From JABMMZ01 sp044373665 (GTDB lineage Bacteria > Bacteroidota > Bacteroidia > NS11-12g > UBA955), in contig JBIPNH010000002.1 in assembly GCA_044373665.1 (NCBI GenBank), positions 11,846 to 75,845 of the forward strand: a stretch of 64,000 nt of DNA, read 5' to 3'. The notes below the pieces were generated by a model. The model did not search any database, was not told where the DNA came from, and was given only the letters and a program-made list of their open reading frames with translations. A program made the translations under genes and the position numbers. This document shows positions 46,689 through 54,857 of the stretch, piece by piece; the first letter of the stretch is position 1; each line of letters opens with the position of its first letter.

Positions 46689-47057
46689 ATGCAAGAAATT
46701 ATAGATGATTTTAGAAATCCCAATGAAATAAGAAAGAATGATATTTTTTTTAACACGCTTTTATGGATTTTTGTTACAGGTTTAGTAATTGGTATAATTT
46801 TCAAAATACTACATTGGCCTGGGGCTGACATCATGATTTTTGGAAGTGTTTATATGCTTTCGGGATTTTTAATAGCTTTGCTTATACGCCGAAAAAACAA
46901 ATGGCTATTCAAGGGATTTTTATTCGCATTAATTGTATTAGTTCATGTTTTTTTAATCAATCAATGGTATTCGTTTTCAAGTTTAAAGTTGGCAGAAATG
47001 GCGCTCACCTTTTTTATTATTTCATTCCTGCTAGGATTAGCCATTTTAAAGAAATAA
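46689..47057 (+). CDS. Small GldL-like membrane protein
   Basis: This protein of 122 residues has four hydrophobic segments (about 22-40, 48-66, 72-90 and 100-118). The segment ending IIFKILHWPGADIMIFG resembles the first membrane hairpin of GldL, the T9SS motor protein, whose relatives share a KxxHWPGA motif. It is much shorter than GldL and lacks its cytoplasmic domain, and no gldKLMN genes flank it, so it is not GldL itself. Function unknown; it lies just upstream of mfd but each has its own promoter box. Confidence 0.75.
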   Translation: MQEIIDDFRNPNEIRKNDIFFNTLLWIFVTGLVIGIIFKILHWPGADIMIFGSVYMLSGFLIALLIRRKNKWLFKGFLFALIVLVHVFLINQWYSFSSLKLAEMALTFFIISFLLGLAILKK

Positions 47058-47084
47058 TAGAGGATTTTTAATCCTATTTAATCC

Positions 47085-47092
47085 TATCTTTG
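47085..47092 (+). promoter_or_regulatory. Bacteroidota -7 box for mfd
   Basis: TATCTTTG matches TAnnTTTG, 14 bases before the ATG at 47107. It overlaps a tandem pair of TAATCCTAT (47069-47077 and 47079-47087), and AGGATT-TTT-AATCCT just before it (47061-47075) can form a small hairpin. Confidence 0.6.
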
Positions 47093-47106
47093 CACTTCTT
47101 TTTTAA

Positions 47107-50100
47107 ATGAAAGTCAGGGAACTTGTTGAGGCTTTCGGGCAACATGAACAAATTATTGAGTTTTTGGAACAACGCAAAAACAACGGGCTTTCTATTGCCA
47201 GTTTCGAAGGGTTGTCAGGGTCTTCATTAGCAGTTGTTCTTGCTTCTATTTTTCACCAAACTCAACAAAATATGCTTGTTTTGGTTCCCGAAACCGAAGA
47301 AGCTGAGTTTTTAAGAAGTGATTTAGAGCATTTAATTTCCGAAAATGATGTATTGCTTTTGCCCGATAGTTTTAAAAAGCCATTCGATTTTGAAGAGTTA
47401 AATACTGAACAAATTCAGCGCCGAACAGAAGTAATATCCAAATTGCAACATGCTTTACATCCCTATATTGTCGTTGCTACGCCTGAAAGTATTTCTGAAA
47501 AAGTAATCAGCACAGCACAACTTAAATCCAACTCGTTTGAAGTTAAGTTAGGCGACCTTTTGGACTTGGAATTTCTGTCAGATTTTTTGGATGAAAATGA
47601 GTTTGAAAGAGAAGATTTTGTTTGTGAGCCCGGACAATATGCCATTAGAGGTGGAATTGTAGATATTTATAGTTTTAGCAACGATTTGCCATACAGAATT
47701 GTATTAGATGGCGACCAAATTGAAAGCATCAGAACCTTTGATTTGGAAACACAATTGTCTATTTCCAATATTGCCTTTTTAACTATTGTTCCCAATATAC
47801 AAAGTAGCAGTATAGCAGGTGAAAAAATATCTATTTTTAAGTATTTTACTGAAGAAACCATTTGTATACTCAAACACTTTGATGACCAATTCCAATACCT
47901 ACAGAAACAATGGGAAACCTTATTGTCAGAAAAAATAAGACCCGAAAACTATCTCATTACGCCCAATGAAATAAAAGCCAATATTACGCAAATAAAAACC
48001 ATTGTAGAAGTGGGTGCAATGCGGAGTTTTAAAACAAAAAAAGCTTTTAAATTTAACACCTCTCCGCAACCTTTATTTCAAAAAAATATTGAAATGCTAC
48101 TCACTCATTTACAAGGAAATGAGCTAAAAAATATAAAAAACCTAGTATTTAGTGAAACTGGCAAACAGATAGACCGTTTGCTAACCATTATCGAAGACCG
48201 CCAAAAACAAATCAATATTGTACCCATTTATCATGGTTTGGCCGAAGGGTTTTTGGAACAAGATTTAAAATTAGCGTGTTACACCGAACACCAATTGTTT
48301 GAACGTTACTACCGTTTTAAAACCCAAAAAAGAGGTTATTCCAAAAGCACGGCAATGACTCTAAAGGAACTTAGTGAGTTGCAAGTGGGAGATTATGTAA
48401 CGCATATAGACCATGGGGTTGGTAAGTTTATGGGTTTGCAGAAAACTCAAATGAATGGGGTATTGCAAGAAGCTGTAAAAATATCATACCGTGATGGCGA
48501 TTTGTTGTTTATTAATGTCAACTCGTTACACAAAATATCCAAATTTACAGGCAAAGATGGTACACAGCCAAGTTTGCATAAATTGGGAAGTGGGGTGTGG
48601 GAAAAGCAAAAAGCAAGTACCAAAAAGAAAGTTAAAGACATTGCGAGGGAATTAATTGCTTTGTATGCCAAAAGACGGGCTCAACCAGGACATGCGTTTG
48701 CCCCCGACTCATACTTGCAAGTGGAATTAGAGGCCTCCTTTTTATACGAAGACACGCCCGACCAAGCTCGGGCAACCGAAGAAATAAAGCGCGATATGGA
48801 AACCACTAAACCCATGGATAGATTGCTATGTGGTGATGTGGGTTTTGGAAAAACGGAAGTCGCCATTCGTGCGGCCTTTAAATCTGTAGCAGATAGCAAA
48901 CAAGTGGCGGTATTGGTACCAACTACTATTTTGGCACATCAACACTACAGAACATTCAAAGAACGATTGAAAGGATTGCCTGTCAATGTTGATTATATCA
49001 ACCGATTTAAAACCGCAGGGGAACAAAAGAAAACCATACAAAAAGTAAAAGATGGTCAAGTTGATATTTTAATTGGAACCCACAGAATAGTGGGGAAAGA
49101 TCTTAAATTTAAAGACTTGGGACTTTTGATAATAGACGAAGAACAGAAGTTTGGGGTTGGTGTTAAAGATAAATTAAAAGAAATAAGGGCTAATGTTGAT
49201 ACGCTAACCTTAACAGCGACTCCTATTCCAAGAACGCTTCATTTTTCATTGATGGGAGCCAGAGATTTATCGGTTATCAATACGCCTCCACCCAACCGTT
49301 TTCCTATCAAAACAGAGTTACATACCTTTGACAAAGAACTGATTAGAAAAGCAATTAAATACGAAATTAGCAGGGGCGGTCAGGTTTATTTTGTTCACAA
49401 CAGGGTTAAGGATATTTATGAATACCAGCACATGATAGAACAATTGGTGCCGGGTGTTCGGGTTGCTATTGCCCATGGACAAATGGATGGTTCTGAGTTG
49501 GAAGATGTAATGCTCCGATTTATGGAAGGTGATGAGGATGTATTAATCGCCACCACAATCATTGAAGCCGGTTTGGATATTACCAACTGTAATACCATCA
49601 TTATAAATCAAGCGCACATGTTTGGACTAAGCGACTTGCATCAAATGAGGGGTAGGGTAGGTAGAAGCAATAAAAAAGCATATTGTTATTTATTGTCACC
49701 GCCATTAAACACGCTTACCTCGGATGCTAAAAAACGTTTGAGTACTATCGAAGAATACAGTGATTTGGGAGGCGGTTTTCATGTGGCCATGCGCGACTTA
49801 GACATACGTGGAGCAGGTAATTTATTGGGTGGCGAACAAAGCGGCTTTATAAGTGACATTGGTTTTGATACTTACCACAAAATATTAGATGAAGCCATTC
49901 GTGAATTAAAGCACGATGAGTTTAGCGATTTATTTAAAGATCAGATTGAAAGTATCAGCAGTAGGGACTGTCAGGTAGATACGGATTTTGACATGTTGAT
50001 TCCCGATACCTACATTCGGAATATGGCAGAGAGATTGAGTTTGTACACCGAATTGAGTAAAATTGAAAATGAAGAGGCTCTTAATAAGTTCTCGGATATG

Positions 50101-50421
50101 TTGATTGACAGGTTTGGAAGATATCCTCAGGAAGTGGGCATACTATTGGCTTCTATTAGGGTAAAATGGATTGGAAAATCAATGGGATTTGAAAAGATTG
50201 TGTTAGAAAAGCAAAACATGAAAGTTTATTTTCCGGCAGATGAGAAAGCTGCTTTTTACGACAGCCCTGCGTTTTCTAAAATACTACAATACATAGCAAC
50301 ACAACCGAATAAATTTGAGATGAAACAAACAAGCAAAACCATTATTTTATGGGTTAAGTTTATCAAAAATATCCGCGAAGCGACTGAGTTTCTGGAGGAA
50401 TTAAAGGGCTTGTATGTTTAG
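47107..50421 (+). CDS. mfd: Transcription-repair coupling factor Mfd
   Basis: Mfd (1104 aa) removes RNA polymerase stalled at DNA lesions and recruits UvrA. The UvrB-like N-terminal region contains CEPGQYAIRGGIVDIYS. The RNA-polymerase interaction domain follows near 440-500 (GDYVTHIDHGVGKFMGLQ). The RecG-like motor has Walker A in LCGDVGFGKTEVAIRA (about 576-591), the DEEQ box in LIIDEEQKFGV, and motif VI in HQMRGRVGRSNKKAYCY. The translocation-in-repair motif region DLDIRGAGNLLGGEQSG is present. Length and order are complete. A repeat array follows 45 bases after the stop. Confidence 0.97.
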   Translation: MKVRELVEAFGQHEQIIEFLEQRKNNGLSIASFEGLSGSSLAVVLASIFHQTQQNMLVLVPETEEAEFLRSDLEHLISENDVLLLPDSFKKPFDFEELNTEQIQRRTEVISKLQHALHPYIVVATPESISEKVISTAQLKSNSFEVKLGDLLDLEFLSDFLDENEFEREDFVCEPGQYAIRGGIVDIYSFSNDLPYRIVLDGDQIESIRTFDLETQLSISNIAFLTIVPNIQSSSIAGEKISIFKYFTEETICILKHFDDQFQYLQKQWETLLSEKIRPENYLITPNEIKANITQIKTIVEVGAMRSFKTKKAFKFNTSPQPLFQKNIEMLLTHLQGNELKNIKNLVFSETGKQIDRLLTIIEDRQKQINIVPIYHGLAEGFLEQDLKLACYTEHQLFERYYRFKTQKRGYSKSTAMTLKELSELQVGDYVTHIDHGVGKFMGLQKTQMNGVLQEAVKISYRDGDLLFINVNSLHKISKFTGKDGTQPSLHKLGSGVWEKQKASTKKKVKDIARELIALYAKRRAQPGHAFAPDSYLQVELEASFLYEDTPDQARATEEIKRDMETTKPMDRLLCGDVGFGKTEVAIRAAFKSVADSKQVAVLVPTTILAHQHYRTFKERLKGLPVNVDYINRFKTAGEQKKTIQKVKDGQVDILIGTHRIVGKDLKFKDLGLLIIDEEQKFGVGVKDKLKEIRANVDTLTLTATPIPRTLHFSLMGARDLSVINTPPPNRFPIKTELHTFDKELIRKAIKYEISRGGQVYFVHNRVKDIYEYQHMIEQLVPGVRVAIAHGQMDGSELEDVMLRFMEGDEDVLIATTIIEAGLDITNCNTIIINQAHMFGLSDLHQMRGRVGRSNKKAYCYLLSPPLNTLTSDAKKRLSTIEEYSDLGGGFHVAMRDLDIRGAGNLLGGEQSGFISDIGFDTYHKILDEAIRELKHDEFSDLFKDQIESISSRDCQVDTDFDMLIPDTYIRNMAERLSLYTELSKIENEEALNKFSDMLIDRFGRYPQEVGILLASIRVKWIGKSMGFEKIVLEKQNMKVYFPADEKAAFYDSPAFSKILQYIATQPNKFEMKQTSKTIILWVKFIKNIREATEFLEELKGLYV

Positions 50422-50466
50422 AGGATTGTATTTTTCTTTTTTTAAATAATGGCCAATAGGAATGGG

Positions 50467-50617
50467 TCCAAATTCAAAACCAGTACCCATGTAATTTCAA
50501 AGTTATATATCGTGTAATTTCAAAGTACATACCCGTGTAATTTCAAAGCGATGTATTGTGTAATTTCAAAGTGTATACCCATGTAATTTCAAAGTTACAT
50601 ACAGTGTAATTTCAAAG
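50467..50617. repeat. 23-bp-period repeat array (7 units, alternating 46-bp superstructure)
   Basis: Six identical 13-base units TGTAATTTCAAAG start at 50490, 50513, 50536, 50559, 50582 and 50605, exactly 23 bases apart. A degenerate unit (9 of 13 matching) lies in register at 50467. Units are separated by 10 variable bases. Spacers 0, 2 and 4 (CCAGTACCCA, TACATACCCG, TGTATACCCA) share TACCC(A/G), while spacers 1, 3 and 5 (TTATATATCG, CGATGTATTG, TTACATACAG) do not, giving a 46-bp composite period. The array lies between mfd and the DUF4143 ATPase gene, ending about 115 bases before that start. It is not coding: the period is not a multiple of three and stops occur. Confidence 0.9.
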
Positions 50618-50703
50618 TTGATAATTGTAAGTATATGATAATCAAATTTATAAAACAAAAATATGGTTTTTTAAAATAGCTTTCATTTTATATAATTTTA
50701 CAG

Positions 50704-50711
50704 TAATTTTG
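50704..50711 (+). promoter_or_regulatory. Bacteroidota -7 box for the DUF4143 ATPase
   Basis: TAATTTTG matches TAnnTTTG with TTTC at 50681-50684 as a weak -33 element (19-base spacer). It lies 21 bases before the ATG at 50733 and 86 bases after the last repeat unit. Confidence 0.55.
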
Positions 50712-50732
50712 TAACCTGATAAGTTGATCATT

Positions 50733-51893
50733 ATGAGTGTAAATAGGGTTATAAAAAAAGAGATGCTAATCTATAAAAATAAGTATCCTATTTTAGCATT
50801 GACTGGACCAAGGCAATCTGGGAAAACCACTTTTTTGAAAAAAGAATTTTCCGATTATCAATATATCAATATGGAAAATCCAGATTTGAGGAATTATGCG
50901 GAAAGAGACCCTAATGCATTTTTGAAACAGTATGATAAGTTTGTTATTTTAGATGAAGTGCAACGTGTGCCTTTTTTGTTTTCGTATTTGCAAGCCAAGG
51001 TAGATGAGGATCAAATCATGGGTCAATATATTTTATCGGGTTCACAAAATTTTCAATTATTACAAAATATCACTCAGAGTTTAGCTGGTAGAGTGGCTAT
51101 TTTTAAGTTATTCCCTTTTGATTTGGAAGAAATGAAGTCAGCTAATTTATTGTCAAATGATTACAGCGTAAATCTGCACAAGGGATTTTATCCAGCCATT
51201 TACGACAGAGATATTCCTTCAAAGGTTTTTTACTCTAATTATGTCCAAACGTATGTGGAAAGAGATTTGTCTGAGTTAATTAATATCAAAGACTTAAAAC
51301 TGTTTAAAAACTTTATTGCTTTGTGTGCAGGTAGAGCAGGGCAATTGCTCAACTTAAATGCTTTGGCAAACGATTGTGGTATTTCTCAACCAACCGCAAA
51401 ATCATGGTTATCGGTTTTAGAAAGTAGTTTTATTGTTTTTCAATTACAGCCTTATTTTGTTAATTTTAATAAACGGATTACCAAAACATCCAAATTGTAT
51501 TTTTATGACACAGGGTTATTGAGTTTTTTGTTAAAAATTAAAGATGCTGAAAGTGTTAAAATCAGTCAACACAAAGGAGCATTATTCGAAAATTTTGTTG
51601 TATCGGAATATGTAAAACTCAATTACCACCAACATTTACTCCGTGATATTTGGTTTTGGAAAGATGCTGTCGGTCATGAGGTAGATTTGATATGGCAGGA
51701 TGATGAATTTTTGAACCTTGTTGAAATAAAAGCTTCAGAAACAATTATGAGCGATATGTTCAAAGGGTTTGAATACTTTGAGAAATATGCAAAAAACTTA
51801 GTTAAATCAAAAACTTTAGTTCACACAGGACTTCAAAACCAAAAGCGAACTAATGGAGAGGTTCGCAGTTGGATAGATATTGCAAAAGATTAG
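50733..51893 (+). CDS. AAA_14 ATPase with C-terminal DUF4143
   Basis: This 386-residue protein has an N-terminal AAA domain (about 18-150) with Walker A GPRQSGKTTF, Walker B FVILDEVQRVP and an ILSGSQNFQLLQ sensor region. A winged-helix-like segment (about 205-260, LNALANDCGISQPTAKSWLSVLE) is followed by DUF4143 (about 200-370) with a PD-(D/E)xK-like strand pattern (HEVDLIWQDDEFLNLVEIKAS). The ExD...ExK-like residues there hint at a nuclease-related fold; activity is not shown. The ATG at 50733 is preferred over an upstream TTG (50724). The gene stands alone behind the 23-bp repeat array. The family is widespread, mobile and of unknown function. Confidence 0.9.
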   Translation: MSVNRVIKKEMLIYKNKYPILALTGPRQSGKTTFLKKEFSDYQYINMENPDLRNYAERDPNAFLKQYDKFVILDEVQRVPFLFSYLQAKVDEDQIMGQYILSGSQNFQLLQNITQSLAGRVAIFKLFPFDLEEMKSANLLSNDYSVNLHKGFYPAIYDRDIPSKVFYSNYVQTYVERDLSELINIKDLKLFKNFIALCAGRAGQLLNLNALANDCGISQPTAKSWLSVLESSFIVFQLQPYFVNFNKRITKTSKLYFYDTGLLSFLLKIKDAESVKISQHKGALFENFVVSEYVKLNYHQHLLRDIWFWKDAVGHEVDLIWQDDEFLNLVEIKASETIMSDMFKGFEYFEKYAKNLVKSKTLVHTGLQNQKRTNGEVRSWIDIAKD

Positions 51894-51918
51894 CTATAAT
51901 CAAAAGGAAAACTATCCC

Positions 51919-53886
51919 CTACATATTTCTTCTGTACTGACCACCTACCTCAAACAAGGCATTGGTGATTTGTCCAAGTGAACATACTTTACAAGCTTCC
52001 ATTAAGGCTTCAAACAAATTGCCGTTTTTAATCGCTATTTCTTGTAAATGTCTTAATTGCTTCTGTGAATTGTCTAACGAACGTTCTTGAAGCGATTTTA
52101 GCATGTTTATTTGGTATTGTTTTTCCTCTTCTGTAGCTCTAATAACCTCTTTTGGTAAAACAGTAGGAGACCCTTTACTGCTCAAAAATGTATTGACCCC
52201 AATAATAGGGAATTCACCTGTGTGTTTAAGTGTTTCGTAATACAAACTTTCGTCTTGAATTTTACTTCTTTGATACATGGTTTCCATAGCACCCAAAACG
52301 CCACCACGCTCAGTAATTCTGTCAAATTCTTGCATCACCGCTTCTTCTACCAAGTCTGTCAATTCCTCAATGATAAACGAACCTTGAATAGGGTTTTCAT
52401 TTTTAGAAAGACCTAATTCGCGGTTAATAATCAACTGAATGGCCATGGCACGTCTTACCGATTCCTCGGTAGGTGTCGTTATAGCCTCGTCATAAGCATT
52501 GGTATGAAGGCTGTTACAGTTGTCATAAATGGCATACAAAGCTTGTAATGTTGTACGAATGTCATTAAAGTCAATCTCTTGAGCGTGTAAACTTCTTCCG
52601 CTTGTTTGAATGTGGTATTTCAACATTTGACTGCGTTCGTTTGCACCGTATTTTATTTTCATGGCTTTTGCCCATATTTTACGAGCTACTCTACCAATAA
52701 CTGCATATTCTGGGTCGATACCATTGCTGAAAAAGAATGATAAGTTGGGTCCAAATTCATTGATATCCATGCCTCTGCTTAGGTAGTATTCAACATAAGT
52801 AAAGCCATTGGCCAATGTAAATGCCAATTGTGTAATTGGGTTGGCGCCGGCTTCGGCAATATGGTAACCACTGATAGAGACAGAATAGAAGTTTCTAACC
52901 TTGTTTGTAATGAAATAGTCTTGAACATCTCCCATTAATCTCAAAGCGAATTCAGTTGAGAAAATACAGGTATTTTGTGCTTGATCTTCTTTCAAAATAT
53001 CCGCTTGAACGGTTCCTCTAACTTGCGAAAGGGTGTATTTTTTTATTGCTTCGTAGGTTTCACTTGGAAGAACTTGGTCGCCCGTTACCCCTAAAAGCAT
53101 TAAACCCAAACCATCATTACCTTCAGGTAATGGTCCTTGGTAGCTTGGCACTGCTTGACCTTTTGCTTTGTATATGGCTTCAATTTTTGCTTTCACCTCT
53201 TGTTCCAAGCCATTTTGTTTGATGTGTTTTTCACATTGTTGGTCGATTGCGGCATTCATAAAGAATCCAAGTAACATTGGTGCAGGTCCATTAATAGTCA
53301 TGGAAACCGATGTTTTAGGGTCGGCCAAATCGAAACCACTGTATAGTTTTTTGGCATCGTCAAGGCAACAAATACTTACGCCAGAGTTGCCGATTTTACC
53401 GTAAATGTCAGGTCGAACATGAGGGTCGTTTCCATACAAAGTAACACTGTCAAAAGCAGTAGATAAGCGTTTGGCGGGCATACCCAAACTTACATAGTGA
53501 AAACGGCGATTGGTACGTTCAGGTCCGCCTTCACCGGCAAACATCCTAGTTGGGTCTTCGCCTTCACGTTTAAACGGGTAAATACCGGCAGTGTAAGGAA
53601 ATTCTCCCGGAACATTCTCCTGTAATTGCCAACGCAAACGGTCGCCCCAAGCCTTAAATTTAGGCATGGCAACTTTGGGTATTTGCGTGTGACTTAAACT
53701 TTCAGAATGGGTTTGAATACGAATTTCTTTATCTCTCACTTTGAAGATGTAAGCTTCGTCTTTGTATTTATTTGCTAAGGTATCCCAGTTGTTAATTAAG
53801 TCGTGATTTTCAGGACTAATTTGTCTTTCAAGCTTTAAGATTGCTTGTTCAATTGCTGATACTAAGTTTGGTTCTGTTGAGGCCAT
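51919..53886 (-). CDS. Acyl-CoA mutase catalytic subunit, IcmF-like but without B12 and GTPase domains
   Basis: This 655-residue protein matches the C-terminal mutase part of IcmF, the fused isobutyryl-CoA mutase. Signs are KVRDKEIRIQTHSESLSHTQ, VPGEFPYTAGIYPFKREGED, MFAGEGGPERTNRRFHYVS, MTINGPAPMLLGFFMNAAID and the ending ALFEVGGQYRRNM. IcmF is normally about 1100 residues, with a B12-binding and a MeaI-type GTPase domain first; neither is present. A -7 promoter box 10 bases before the ATG shows the gene starts here, so this is a stand-alone subunit rather than a 5' deletion. The B12-binding partner and chaperone must be elsewhere. It catalyses a carbon-skeleton rearrangement of an acyl-CoA; substrate choice is uncertain. 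Confidence 0.87.
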   Translation of the reverse strand: MASTEPNLVSAIEQAILKLERQISPENHDLINNWDTLANKYKDEAYIFKVRDKEIRIQTHSESLSHTQIPKVAMPKFKAWGDRLRWQLQENVPGEFPYTAGIYPFKREGEDPTRMFAGEGGPERTNRRFHYVSLGMPAKRLSTAFDSVTLYGNDPHVRPDIYGKIGNSGVSICCLDDAKKLYSGFDLADPKTSVSMTINGPAPMLLGFFMNAAIDQQCEKHIKQNGLEQEVKAKIEAIYKAKGQAVPSYQGPLPEGNDGLGLMLLGVTGDQVLPSETYEAIKKYTLSQVRGTVQADILKEDQAQNTCIFSTEFALRLMGDVQDYFITNKVRNFYSVSISGYHIAEAGANPITQLAFTLANGFTYVEYYLSRGMDINEFGPNLSFFFSNGIDPEYAVIGRVARKIWAKAMKIKYGANERSQMLKYHIQTSGRSLHAQEIDFNDIRTTLQALYAIYDNCNSLHTNAYDEAITTPTEESVRRAMAIQLIINRELGLSKNENPIQGSFIIEELTDLVEEAVMQEFDRITERGGVLGAMETMYQRSKIQDESLYYETLKHTGEFPIIGVNTFLSSKGSPTVLPKEVIRATEEEKQYQINMLKSLQERSLDNSQKQLRHLQEIAIKNGNLFEALMEACKVCSLGQITNALFEVGGQYRRNM

Positions 53887-53896
53887 AATGGTTCAG

Positions 53897-53904
53897 CAAA
53901 ATTA
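53897..53904 (-). promoter_or_regulatory. Bacteroidota -7 box for the mutase
   Basis: Minus-strand TAATTTTG matches TAnnTTTG and ends 10 bases before the ATG at 53886. Confidence 0.6.
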
Positions 53905-53937
53905 AGCATTTTGATGAAATAAATACAAATTACCATT

Positions 53938-54582
53938 TTAACGATCGGGATCCCTTGAAAAATAGTAAATGATGGATATACTTAATAAGATTAAATTAGC
54001 ATTCAAATAATTCTTTACAATTTTTTCTTGTCGGGCTTTGTGTACTTGTTTTTTGTAAGCATTTTGATAAATCTCCGATTCTAAAAAAGGTGTTGCAGGC
54101 ATATTTAAATGATAGGTATTGGGTGTTTTTGAATTGGAAATAACAGCGGCAATTGAACCGCTTATTAGGCTACAAAAAAGGGTAATTAAAAAGATACTTG
54201 TGCCAACATTTCTGCTGTTAAAATTAAGTTGAGCATGAGTTCTTCCAATACTGTCAATTTGTTGGCAACTAAATTGATTGATATCTATTTTATTTAGAGG
54301 TAGTTTTATAAGAGAGTAATAAAAAGTTTCTGATAGACTTTCTAATACTTGAAGTTCGCCTTTATTTTTAATAAGCGAAATGGTCTTTAAAGGGACTTTA
54401 AACACAGGGCCTAATGTGTCATTAAAGTAAACATATTCAATTTCATTGTTTTCATTTTCGGCAACCAGTATTTTAACTTTTACGGAATTTCCATTTTTAA
54501 ACAGAATAACATCTTGGGCAAAGTTTTTTTGACAGATAAAAAACAAGAGAAAGACTAAAACAAGTTTGGTGTATTTTGACAT
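53938..54582 (-). CDS. Secreted/membrane protein of unknown function
   Basis: This 214-residue protein has a signal peptide (1-22, ending KNFAQ) and a beta-rich domain (about 23-75, DVILFKNGNSVKVKILVAEN then VFKVPLKTISLIK). This domain resembles a short module common in Bacteroidota envelope proteins that begins with D-x-I-x-x-K-N-G. Two hydrophobic helices follow (about 129-150 and 193-208) with a basic stretch between. I cannot assign a function. It is divergent from recJ and shares a 275-base intergenic region with nested hairpins. Confidence 0.7.
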   Translation of the reverse strand: MSKYTKLVLVFLLFFICQKNFAQDVILFKNGNSVKVKILVAENENNEIEYVYFNDTLGPVFKVPLKTISLIKNKGELQVLESLSETFYYSLIKLPLNKIDINQFSCQQIDSIGRTHAQLNFNSRNVGTSIFLITLFCSLISGSIAAVISNSKTPNTYHLNMPATPFLESEIYQNAYKKQVHKARQEKIVKNYLNANLILLSISIIYYFSRDPDR

Positions 54583-54658
54583 AATTTATAATATATATAT
54601 TTCAAATTAAAGGAAAATAAATTATATAAAAAAGCAGTGTACTTGGATTGCCAAAATT

Positions 54659-54735
54659 TATGCCGTTGTTGGTCTCATCACCAACAACCCTTTATTCATT
54701 TGTTTGTCTTTAGTGATAACTCCAACAACGGCATA
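54659..54735. promoter_or_regulatory. Nested competing hairpins with a T tract (attenuator-like) before recJ
   Basis: TATGCCGTTGTTGG (54659-54672) pairs perfectly with CCAACAACGGCATA (54722-54735), and seven T follow (54736-54742). The 5' arm can instead pair with a nearer copy: GTTGTTGGT (54665-54673) with ACCAACAAC (54680-54688), a 9-bp stem with a 6-base loop. The two structures exclude each other, as in an attenuator read on the plus strand towards recJ. A small insertion-like element is an alternative reading. Confidence 0.6.
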
Positions 54736-54840
54736 TTTTTTAAGTTTTTAATTGAATCCGTTTGTAATGTTTTTGAATTATTAAAAACTCATATACATTT
54801 TTGACTTTTGGTAAATACATTTTAATTGTTAAAAAAGTAT

Positions 54841-54848
54841 TAAATTCG
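54841..54848 (+). promoter_or_regulatory. Variant -7 box (TAnnTTCG) for the recJ operon
   Basis: TAAATTCG differs from TAnnTTTG by one base and ends 9 bases before the ATG at 54858. It lies inside the open frame from 54801, favouring the shorter start. Confidence 0.45.
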
Positions 54849-54857
54849 CAACATATT

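Noticed and set aside
50467..50617. CRISPR array
   Set aside because: Repeats of 13 bases with 10-base spacers are far too short, spacers are related to each other, and no cas genes are present.
51919..53886. 5'-truncated pseudogene of icmF
   Set aside because: An exact promoter box lies 10 bases before the ATG, the frame is intact and the mutase domain is complete, so a stand-alone gene is more likely.
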